Part shown: piece after piece, positions 57,707 through 64,000 of the stretch
Layout of the letters: every line of letters begins with the position of its first letter
How positions within the stretch are numbered: position 1 is the first letter of the stretch
Assembly (NCBI RefSeq): GCF_008086045.1
Contig: NZ_VSEY01000044.1
Coordinates: 1 to 64,000, forward strand
Origin: Nonomuraea sp. PA05
Lineage (GTDB): Bacteria; Actinomycetota; Actinomycetes; Streptosporangiales; Streptosporangiaceae
DNA length: 64,000 nt
Direction: 5' to 3'
Made by a program: the position numbers and the translations under genes
Notes under the pieces: model-generated
Seen by the model: only the letters and a program-made list of their open reading frames with translations
Database searches by the model: none
Told to the model about the DNA's origin: nothing

Positions 57707-58816
57707 TTGAAGATCAAGCACACCCTTGCTCCCATCGGCGGCGGGCTCGCCGCCGCCGCCCTGCTCGGCGCTTCCCTGGCCGGGTCCGCGCAGGCGACGG
57801 CCGACCCGCATTGGAAGTCGTCCGAGAGCGTGAGCGCGGCCAACGCCAAGGCGATCGCCCAGTTCTGGTTCGAGAACAACGGCGCCGCGCTGGAGGCCGC
57901 CACCTACGTCGAGGAGGACACGACCAAGGTCGACAAGCTCACCTCGACCGGCACCGCCACCACCGACACGAAGGCGGGCTCGGTGGCGCCGACCGGCACC
58001 ACCACCTCGACCTCCAAGTCGAAGAACGTCAACCTGCCGAAGACCATCGGCAAGGTCTTCTTCGTCGACCAGGACGGCGAGAAGCACTGGTGCTCCGCCA
58101 CGTCCATCCAGGGCAAGTACGCCAACCTGGTGGCCACGGCCGGCCACTGCGTGTACGACACCGCCAACGACGAGCAGCTCATGGACAACTGGGTCTTCGT
58201 GCCCGGCTACTACCAGGGCAAGGCCCCGTGGGGCATCTACGTCGGCAAGCAGGCGTTCGTGCACTACGACTACAGCGTCTACGAGGACTACGACCGTGAC
58301 TACGGCTTCGTCTCCGTCTACAACGGCGTGACGATCTCGAAGTCCACCGACACCGACTCCAGGAAGCACCACGGCTCGATCGAGGTCGAGGACGCGGGCC
58401 GCCTGGGCGACAACGTGGGCGGCCAGGGCATCTCCTGGAACCAGCCGCTCAAGAAGGCGCACTACGTCTTCGGCTACCCGCAGGCCGCGCACCCCGACGG
58501 CAACAAGCCGTTCACGGGTGTCACGCCGAAGTGGTGCTACGGCACGACCACGGCCAAGACCGTGGGCTCGGCCGCCAAGAAGATCGAGGAGCACGTCGGC
58601 CTGAAGTGCTCCATGACCGCCGGCGCGGACGGCGGCCCGTGGCTGCTCAAGTACAGCAGCGCCAAGCGGACCGGCTACCTCAACGGCGTGACCAGCAGCT
58701 TCTACGACCAGGACGAGAACGACCGGGTGGACTACATCAGCTCGCCGTACTTCGACGGCGAGACCTACAGCGTCTACACCGCCGCCTCGGCCGTCTGGTC
58801 CGGGAAGCTCGTGTAA
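57707..58816 (+). CDS. Secreted trypsin-fold protein with Ser-to-Asp active site (pseudoprotease)
   Basis: A 369-residue protein that begins at a TTG with a strong AAGGAG 8 bases upstream. Signal peptide 1-29 (ending GSAQA). A Thr-rich pro-like region is followed by the chymotrypsin fold: His in VATAGHCVYD, Asp in DRDYGFVSV, but the GxSGGP motif reads GADGGPW (58622-58639), so the nucleophilic Ser is Asp. In the paralogue at 38014 the same site is GSSGGPW. All other landmarks are kept, including the Cys before MTAG. It is probably not a classical protease; binding or regulation is possible. It has its own terminator. Confidence 0.88.
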   Translation: MKIKHTLAPIGGGLAAAALLGASLAGSAQATADPHWKSSESVSAANAKAIAQFWFENNGAALEAATYVEEDTTKVDKLTSTGTATTDTKAGSVAPTGTTTSTSKSKNVNLPKTIGKVFFVDQDGEKHWCSATSIQGKYANLVATAGHCVYDTANDEQLMDNWVFVPGYYQGKAPWGIYVGKQAFVHYDYSVYEDYDRDYGFVSVYNGVTISKSTDTDSRKHHGSIEVEDAGRLGDNVGGQGISWNQPLKKAHYVFGYPQAAHPDGNKPFTGVTPKWCYGTTTAKTVGSAAKKIEEHVGLKCSMTAGADGGPWLLKYSSAKRTGYLNGVTSSFYDQDENDRVDYISSPYFDGETYSVYTAASAVWSGKLV

Positions 58817-58872
58817 CAACGAAGGGAAGGGGGATGGGCTCTGGGTAGCTCTGACTGCGTCTTAAAGGGATA

Positions 58873-58903
58873 GGAAGGGCCCGGCCACGTGCCGGGTCCT
58901 TCC
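58873..58903 (+). terminator. 13-bp terminator hairpin after the pseudoprotease gene
   Basis: GGAAGGGCCCGGC (58873-58885) pairs with GCCGGGTCCTTCC (58891-58903) over a 5-base loop; one G-U pair, all others Watson-Crick. 57 bases after the stop codon. Confidence 0.85.
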
Positions 58904-58988
58904 GCGCTACCGGCGCGGGCGCGGCTCACAGAGTTTTCACAGGCAACCCTTCATCAAACACTCATGCAGGGACGCCATCGTCACGACC

Positions 58989-59729
58989 ATGCACACGACC
59001 AGCGCGAACTTCCAGTCCGAGCCCGTGCGCCGAGCCGACGGCAGCTCGATCAACATCCTCGTCGTCGATGACGAGCCGTCCTTGACGGAGCTCCTGTCCA
59101 TGGTCATGCGCCAGGAGTCCTGGGACGTCCGCTGCGCGCACAACGGCAGCGAGGCCATCAGGTCGGCGCGCGGCTTCCGGCCCGACGCGATCGTCCTGGA
59201 CATCATGCTGCCCGACATGGACGGGATCGAGTTGCTGCCCCGGCTGCGCGCCGTGCTGCCCGGCGTGCCGGTCCTGTTCCTGACCGCGAAGGACTCCGTG
59301 CAGGACCGGCTGATCGGCCTGCGCGCGGGTGCCGACGACTACGTCACCAAGCCGTTCAGCCTGGAGGAGGTCGTCATCAGGCTGCGCGGCCTGCTGCGCC
59401 GCTCGGGGGCCGCGCAGACGCCGCCCGACGCCGGGCTCGTGGTCGGCGACCTCACGCTGGACCAGGAGACGCACGAGGTGCAGCGGGCCGGCAAGCTGAT
59501 CCGGCTCACGCCGACCGAGTTCGAGCTGCTGCGCTTCCTCATGCACAACCCCGGCCGGGTGCTCAGCAAGGCGCAGATACTCGACCGGGTGTGGGCCTAC
59601 GACTTCGGCGGCCAGAGCAACGTGGTCGAACTGTACATCTCCTACCTGCGTCGCAAGATCGACGCCCAGCGCAAGCCGATGATCCACACCGTGCGCGGGG
59701 TGGGGTACACGCTTCGACCGGCCGGATGA
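58989..59729 (+). CDS. OmpR-family response regulator
   Basis: A 246-residue regulator. A 20-residue N-terminal extension precedes the receiver domain (INILVVDDEPSLTELL). The phospho-Asp is in AIVLDIMLPDMDG (about 75) and the Lys in YVTKPFSLEE. The winged helix covers about 145-246 (LIRLTPTEFELLRFLM, VVELYISYLRRKID, VRGVGYTLRP), closely resembling the PrrA/MprA group. The stop overlaps the kinase ATG (ATGA, 59726-59729). No clear ribosome site before ATG 58989. Confidence 0.93.
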   Translation: MHTTSANFQSEPVRRADGSSINILVVDDEPSLTELLSMVMRQESWDVRCAHNGSEAIRSARGFRPDAIVLDIMLPDMDGIELLPRLRAVLPGVPVLFLTAKDSVQDRLIGLRAGADDYVTKPFSLEEVVIRLRGLLRRSGAAQTPPDAGLVVGDLTLDQETHEVQRAGKLIRLTPTEFELLRFLMHNPGRVLSKAQILDRVWAYDFGGQSNVVELYISYLRRKIDAQRKPMIHTVRGVGYTLRPAG

Positions 59730-61273
59730 CGATGTCGCTCGAGACCAAGCTGGTGGTCTCCTCGATCGCGCTGCTGGCCGTCGTCTCGACCGTCATCGCC
59801 ACCGTGACGACCCTGTTCTTCAACGCCTTCCTCACCGACCGGCTCGACCTCCAGGTGTACTCCGCCGCCCACCGCTCCACGCGGACCGCGGGGCCGAGCA
59901 ACCCGCCGCCCGAGGCCAGGGAGGTCACCTTCCTGCTGACGCCGGGGCAGGCCATGGAGACGTTCGGCGCGCGCGTGCGGCAGGGCGTCATCCAGCGGGC
60001 CGCCGTGCTCACCGACCCAGGAACCGTGCAGGACGTGCCCGCGCCACCCGCCGTGGCCGCCGTGACCGGCGAGCCCGTGACCGTCAGCCTGGGGCCGCTG
60101 GGCGACTACCGGATGGTCGGCGCGCAGACCAGGACCGGGGACACCCTGGTCGTCGGGCTGCCCCTCACCGGCATGCGCACCACGCTGACCAGGCTCATCG
60201 TCGTCGAGGCCGCGGTGACGCTGGCGGGCGTGGCGCTGATGGCCATCGCGTGCACGCTGCTCGTCCGCCACGCCGTACGGCCGCTCGGCCGGCTCGCCGC
60301 CACCGCCGCCCGCGTGTCCGAGCTGCCCCTGGCCACCGGCGACGCCGTCCGGCTGTCGCGCGTGCCCGAGGTGGACACCGACCCGCGCACCGAGATCGGA
60401 CAGGTCGGCGGCGCGCTCAACCGGATGCTCGGGCACGTCGAGACGGCCTTCGCGGTGCGGCACGAGAGCGAGACGCGGCTGCGGCAGTTCATCGCGGACG
60501 CCAGCCACGAACTGCGCACCCCGCTCGCCTCGATCGTCGGCTACGCGCAACTGACCCAGCGCAGCGGCGAGCCGCACGGCCCGCAGACCGCCCACGCGCT
60601 GGGCCGCATCGGCTCCGAGGCGGGCCGGATGACCACGCTGGTGGAGGACCTGCTGCTGCTCGCCAGGCTGGACGCGGGCCGGCCGCTGGACCGGCTGGAG
60701 CTGGACCTGTCGCCGATCGTGGTCAACGCCATCAGCGACGCGTACGCCGCCGCGCCCCGGCACCGCTGGCTCGTCAGCCTGCCCGACCAGCCCGCCCTGG
60801 TCGTCGGCGACGCCGACCGCTTGCACCAGGTCGTGACGAACCTGCTGGCCAACGCCCGCACCCACACGCCTCCCGGCACCACCGTGACGACGACCGTGCT
60901 GATGACGCCCGACCAGGTGAGCGTGCGGGTGGCCGACGACGGGCCCGGCATCCCCGCGCACGTGCTGCCGCACGTCTTCGGCAGGTTCGCGCGGGGCGAC
61001 GGGTCACGGTCCCGGCTGGCCGGGGGCAGCGGGCTCGGCCTGGCCATCGTGTCGGCGGTCGCGGCGGCGCACGACGGGCGGGTCGAGGTGACCAGCGCGC
61101 CGGGCGACACCGTGTTCACACTGCACCTGCCCGCCTCACGCGAGCATGGCTCGTCCGGCGAGAACGGCACCTCACGCGAGCAGGTCCCGTCTGGCGAAGG
61201 CGGCGCTGCCGGTGGCCACGAGCCCGGCGGCGACCAGGACGAAACCGGCGGGAGCCACGAAACCCGGCGATAG
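59726..61273 (+). CDS. HAMP-containing sensor histidine kinase
   Basis: A 515-residue kinase starting at ATG 59726, coupled to the regulator. TM1 is about 10-32, an extracellular sensor domain about 35-150, TM2 about 155-178, then HAMP, HisKA (FIADASHELRTPLASIVGYAQL) and HATPase (VTNLLANARTHTPPGT, VADDGPGIP, GGSGLGLAIV). The catalytic part ends near LHLPAS (about 472); the last 45 residues are a Gly/Ser/Glu-rich tail. The final 102 bases overlap the convergent ABC permease gene, so this tail may have arisen by loss of a stop codon. Confidence 0.92.
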   Translation: MTMSLETKLVVSSIALLAVVSTVIATVTTLFFNAFLTDRLDLQVYSAAHRSTRTAGPSNPPPEAREVTFLLTPGQAMETFGARVRQGVIQRAAVLTDPGTVQDVPAPPAVAAVTGEPVTVSLGPLGDYRMVGAQTRTGDTLVVGLPLTGMRTTLTRLIVVEAAVTLAGVALMAIACTLLVRHAVRPLGRLAATAARVSELPLATGDAVRLSRVPEVDTDPRTEIGQVGGALNRMLGHVETAFAVRHESETRLRQFIADASHELRTPLASIVGYAQLTQRSGEPHGPQTAHALGRIGSEAGRMTTLVEDLLLLARLDAGRPLDRLELDLSPIVVNAISDAYAAAPRHRWLVSLPDQPALVVGDADRLHQVVTNLLANARTHTPPGTTVTTTVLMTPDQVSVRVADDGPGIPAHVLPHVFGRFARGDGSRSRLAGGSGLGLAIVSAVAAAHDGRVEVTSAPGDTVFTLHLPASREHGSSGENGTSREQVPSGEGGAAGGHEPGGDQDETGGSHETRR

Positions 61274-62788
61274 CGAGGGGTGGCCGTAGCCGAACGGGGT
61301 GAGCAGGAACGCCGTCGTGCCGATCGTGCCCGCCTCCCACATCGCCACACACACGGCCGACCCCACCAGGACGGCCCAGGCCAGGGGGACGGCGGCGCGG
61401 GGGCGCAGACCGTACGCGGCGATCGCGACCCCCGCGACGGCCCAGGCGGCGGGCACGAAGACCAGCGCCACACCGACCTGGGCGAGCACCACGCCGGAAA
61501 GACCCGTGCCGAGCGCGTGGCCCGCGCCCCCGGTCAGGCCGGTCGCGAACGCTTGGCCCGCGCCCGCGCCCCCGGACAGGCCGGTCGCGAACGCTTGGCC
61601 CGCGCCCCCGGACAGGCCGGTCGCGAGCACTTGGCCCGCGCCCGTGCCCACGCCGACGGTCAGCAGCATGGCGGCGGGCGCGGCCAGCCCGAGCACCAGG
61701 TGCCCGCACAACCACCGCGTCCTGCCGGTGGCGGTGGCCAGCACGGCCGACGCCCTCCCCCGGCTCTCCTCGCCCAGCGGCCGCAGCGCCCCCGTCACGG
61801 CCAGACACGCGACGACCATGCAGAACCCGTACGTGAAGATCTCCAGCAGCGTCTCACCCGTGAGCGTCCCGACCTCGAACGAGGCCGACACCCACCCCAC
61901 CCCCACCGACGCCACCCCGAGCGCGACCGTCCACGACACCGTCTGCCCCCCGTACAGCCGCCACGCCAGCCCGGCCGCGCTGCGCGGAGCGGGCCTCGCG
62001 GGCGCCGGTCGCTCGGGCAGCAGCCCCGCCCCGAGATCACGACGACCGCAGACGACGTACGCCACCAGGGTGAGCACGACCGCGACCACCAGCGGCACCA
62101 GCAGCACCCACCACCGCTCGTCCCCGTAGGCCCGCGCCACCCGAGGCCACCCCGCGGGCAGGTAGGCCACCACCTCCTCCGGCAGGATCACCCCCGGCAC
62201 GAGCCCCGCCACCAGGACGCCCACGCCACCGGCCCGCGCGAGCGGCGCACTCTGGCAGAGCTGCGCGGCCAGCAGCCCGCACGCGGCGAACGCCGTCGAG
62301 CCCGCCCCGCTCACGAGCCCGAACAGCAGAGACCCGCCGATCGGGTGGCCGAAGGCGAGGCCCAGCACGGCGGCCTGCAGCCCGGCGACGGCGAGGTTCA
62401 CGGCGGCGATCACGGCCACGACGGCGGTGATGGCGGCGTACCTGCCGACCGCGCCGGCGGCGACCAGTTCCCTGCGCCCCGCGTCCTCCTCGGCGCGGGT
62501 GTGCCTGATGGCGAACAGCAGCCCGGCGAGCCCGCCGATGAGCAGGCTCTGCACGCTCGACCGCCAGGCGACCACGGCCTCGATCGAGGTTCCGTGCACG
62601 GGGCCGAGCAGCGCGAGCGTGATCGGGTTGGCGTCGGCGGCGGCGATGAAGGCGACCCGCGCCGCCTGCGTGGGCAGCAGGGCGGCCAGGGAGTAGGCGT
62701 TGAACGCGGGCACCCCCACGGCCACCGCGATCCACGCCGCGATCAGCAGCCGGTCGCGGCGCAGGATGAGGTGGGTGATCGTCTTCAT
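61172..62788 (-). CDS. ABC-2-type exporter permease
   Basis: A 538-residue permease with about twelve hydrophobic segments in two halves, of the size and layout of fused drug or antibiotic exporters. It overlaps the ATPase gene by 4 bases (ATGA, 62785-62788). Between TM segments near residues 385-430 lies a Gly/Ala/Thr tandem repeat (units like GQAFATGLSGGA) encoded by the DNA repeats at 61519-61632. The C-terminal end lies opposite the kinase tail (102-base overlap). Export of a drug or peptide is likely. Confidence 0.88.
   Translation of the reverse strand: MKTITHLILRRDRLLIAAWIAVAVGVPAFNAYSLAALLPTQAARVAFIAAADANPITLALLGPVHGTSIEAVVAWRSSVQSLLIGGLAGLLFAIRHTRAEEDAGRRELVAAGAVGRYAAITAVVAVIAAVNLAVAGLQAAVLGLAFGHPIGGSLLFGLVSGAGSTAFAACGLLAAQLCQSAPLARAGGVGVLVAGLVPGVILPEEVVAYLPAGWPRVARAYGDERWWVLLVPLVVAVVLTLVAYVVCGRRDLGAGLLPERPAPARPAPRSAAGLAWRLYGGQTVSWTVALGVASVGVGWVSASFEVGTLTGETLLEIFTYGFCMVVACLAVTGALRPLGEESRGRASAVLATATGRTRWLCGHLVLGLAAPAAMLLTVGVGTGAGQVLATGLSGGAGQAFATGLSGGAGAGQAFATGLTGGAGHALGTGLSGVVLAQVGVALVFVPAAWAVAGVAIAAYGLRPRAAVPLAWAVLVGSAVCVAMWEAGTIGTTAFLLTPFGYGHPSLSPGFVAPAGFVLVAAGLVATGSAAFARRDLLA
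61519..61632. repeat. Minisatellite in the exporter permease gene (36/42/36-bp units)
   Basis: Three tandem copies: 61519-61554, 61555-61596 (with a 6-base insertion) and 61597-61632, followed by a partial unit. All units are multiples of three, so they change only the length of the Gly/Ala linker (12, 14 and 12 residues). Confidence 0.85.
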
Positions 62789-63669
62789 GAGGTGACGGTC
62801 TCGCGGTAGTGCCGCAGGAACAGCTCCTCCAGGGTGGCCGGCCGCGCGGTGAGGTCGAGCAGCCCGTACGCGGTCAGCCGGGTCAGCGCCTCACCGGCCC
62901 GCCCGCTGTCCACCCGGAAGCTCACCTCGGTCCCGTGGATCTCCAGCCCGTGCACGCCCTCCAGCCGCTCCGGCGGCCGTTCCAGGCGGGCGGTGATCGA
63001 GGTCCAGGTGAGGTGCCGCAGCTCGGCCAGGGTGCCCGACTCGACGACGCGGCCCTGACGGACGATGCTCACCCGGTCGCACAGCGCCTCCACCTCGGCC
63101 AGCACGTGGCTGGACAGCAGGATCGCGGTCCCCTCGGCGCGCCGCTCGGCCAGGCAGCGGCGGAACTCGTCCTCCATGAGCGGGTCGAGGCCGGAGGTGG
63201 GCTCGTCCAGCAGGAGCAGCTCGGCGCGGGCCGCCAGCGCGGCGATGAGCGCGACCTTCTGCCGGTTGCCCTTGGAGTAGGTGCGGGCCCGCTTGCCCGG
63301 GTCCAGGGCGAACCGCTCGATCAGCTCGTCGCGGCGCCGCGTGTCCAGGTGTCCCTGTAGCCGTCCGAGCAGGTCGATGGTCTCGCCGCCGGTCAGCTCG
63401 TCCCACAGGGTGACGTCGCCGGGGACGTAGGCCAGGCGGCGGTGCAGGCGTACGGCGTCGTGCCAGGGATGCCCGCCCAGCAGCCGCACCTCGCCGGCGT
63501 CGGCGCGCAGCATGCCCAGCAGGACGCGGAGGGTGGTGGTCTTCCCGGCGCCGTTGGGGCCGAGGAAGCCGTGGATCTCTCCGGCGGCGACCGTCAGGTC
63601 GAGGCCGTCCAGGGCCCGGGTCCGGCCGTACGACTTCACCAGGCCGGTCACCGAGATGACAGCATCCAT
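62785..63669 (-). CDS. ABC exporter ATP-binding protein
   Basis: A 294-residue ATPase. Walker A is GPNGAGKTT (about 38-46), the signature motif reads YSKGNRQKV in place of LSGGQ, Walker B is LLLLDEPTSGLD, and the H-loop is LSSHVLAEVE. The YSKGN signature is typical of a subgroup of ABC-2 exporters. The ATG at 63669 has no ribosome site; the leader may be very short. It is divergent from a TetR gene, whose product probably represses this exporter. A C-terminal regulatory domain (about 220-294) is present. Confidence 0.93.
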   Translation of the reverse strand: MDAVISVTGLVKSYGRTRALDGLDLTVAAGEIHGFLGPNGAGKTTTLRVLLGMLRADAGEVRLLGGHPWHDAVRLHRRLAYVPGDVTLWDELTGGETIDLLGRLQGHLDTRRRDELIERFALDPGKRARTYSKGNRQKVALIAALAARAELLLLDEPTSGLDPLMEDEFRRCLAERRAEGTAILLSSHVLAEVEALCDRVSIVRQGRVVESGTLAELRHLTWTSITARLERPPERLEGVHGLEIHGTEVSFRVDSGRAGEALTRLTAYGLLDLTARPATLEELFLRHYRETVTS

Positions 63670-63690
63670 GGTTCGCAGGCTACGGAAAAC

Positions 63691-63724
63691 TTGCAGTCCT
63701 GTAAATATGCAGTGGATGCAATAT
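63691..63724. promoter_or_regulatory. TGCAGT repeats in the exporter/tetR divergent promoter
   Basis: TGCAGT occurs at 63692-63697 and 63709-63714, and TTGCA (63691-63695) is inverted as TGCAA (63717-63721). A CAATAT -10 (63719-63724) serves the TetR gene at 63735. A candidate operator for that regulator. Confidence 0.5.
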
Positions 63725-63734
63725 TGTGGGACTC

Positions 63735-64000
63735 ATGTCGCTGCGCGAGCGGAAGAAGCAACAGACCCGGCAGGCGCTCATGGACGCCGCGGGGCGGCTG
63801 TTCGACGAGCAGGGATACGACGCCACGACCGTCGACCAGATCGCGGCGGCGGCCGGAGTGTCCCCGCGCACGTTCTTCACCTACTTCCGGCACAAGGCGG
63901 ACGTGCTCCACACCCACAGCGAAGAGCGCGTGGACGCCGGCGTCGCGGCCATCCTCGCCGGGCGGCCGGGCGAGAACCCGGCCGAGCTGCTGGCCAGGGC
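63735..64000 (+). CDS. TetR-family regulator (cut by the window end)
   Basis: The first 88 residues are visible, with no stop before the window ends. The TetR helix-turn-helix is clear: RQALMDAAGRLFDEQGYDATTVDQIAAAAGVSPRTFFTYFRHKADVL (about 13-59), including the FxYFxxK signature. The start is ATG 63735, about 11 bases after the CAATAT -10, so the leader is very short. Divergent from the ABC exporter operon, which it probably controls. Confidence 0.9.
   Translation, partial: MSLRERKKQQTRQALMDAAGRLFDEQGYDATTVDQIAAAAGVSPRTFFTYFRHKADVLHTHSEERVDAGVAAILAGRPGENPAELLAR

Noticed and set aside
1..64000. Mobile elements, tRNA, rRNA, CRISPR arrays, prophage or biosynthetic megasynthases
   Set aside because: I looked for transposase and integrase motifs, cloverleaf-like sequences, regular spacer arrays and PKS/NRPS domains and saw none. 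A tRNAscan or CRISPR search would settle this.

Overview
This 64 kb window is GC-rich, densely coded DNA with mostly GC-ending codons, frequent GTG and some TTG starts, four-base ATGA/GTGA gene overlaps, several promoters that look leaderless or nearly so, Tat-exported proteins, transmembrane Ser/Thr kinases and an Rrf2 regulator. That points to an actinomycete. The style of the proteins suggests the Streptosporangiales (Nonomuraea-like), but this is an impression and not a verified placement. I see no rRNA, tRNA, CRISPR array, insertion sequence, integrase or phage gene, so this reads as an accessory chromosomal region full of small regulator-target modules.

Layout. 0-7 kb: a secreted S41 peptidase divergent from an OmpR-type two-component system, then a methyltransferase, a nucleotidyltransferase-fold protein, DUF1772 and DUF4386 membrane proteins and a TetR regulator. 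Three of these promoters carry clear paired palindromic operators. 7-21 kb: an unknown 365-residue protein, a 1041-residue Tat-exported beta-propeller/amidohydrolase, two transmembrane Ser/Thr kinases, an NmrA-like reductase, an acyltransferase, an XRE regulator with an SDR and a divergent P450, and a TetR gene with its operator. 21-29 kb: a secreted chorismate mutase, an MBL hydrolase, an Rrf2 regulator and MFS transporter sharing one operator sequence, a quinone-oxidoreductase-like enzyme, a STAND-type ATPase with TPR-like repeats, and a secreted glycerophosphodiesterase. 28-40 kb: a two-gene sugar oxidation unit (TIM-barrel isomerase plus PQQ-type sugar dehydrogenase with PKD domain), an HtrA protease, a NarL-type two-component system, a beta-lactamase-like hydrolase, a secreted unknown, a secreted trypsin-like protease whose start site lies in a 13-bp perfect hairpin, and an M20 peptidase.

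40-48 kb: a three-gene unit joining a 14-cysteine protein, a Tat-exported beta-barrel-like protein and a MauE/DoxX membrane protein. It is the best candidate here for an undescribed system, namely export and disulfide maturation of a Cys-rich protein. Next come a cytosolic chorismate mutase with a PobA-like hydroxylase, small proteins, an alpha/beta hydrolase and a six-repeat lectin-like protein. 47.6-56.3 kb: a pectin/arabinan operon on the minus strand (two ABC permeases, GH43, binding lipoprotein, two PL1 proteins), chained by stop-start overlaps and controlled by a divergent LacI regulator with several operator-like palindromes. No ATPase gene is present, so a shared ATPase elsewhere is expected. 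56-64 kb: a GNAT enzyme, secreted small proteins, a trypsin-fold protein with Ser replaced by Asp, a second OmpR two-component system, and an ABC exporter with a divergent TetR gene cut by the window end.

A recurring theme is enzyme folds with altered catalytic residues: the P450 I-helix, the trypsin-like protein at 57.7 kb, and the pectinesterase-like domain at 47.6 kb.
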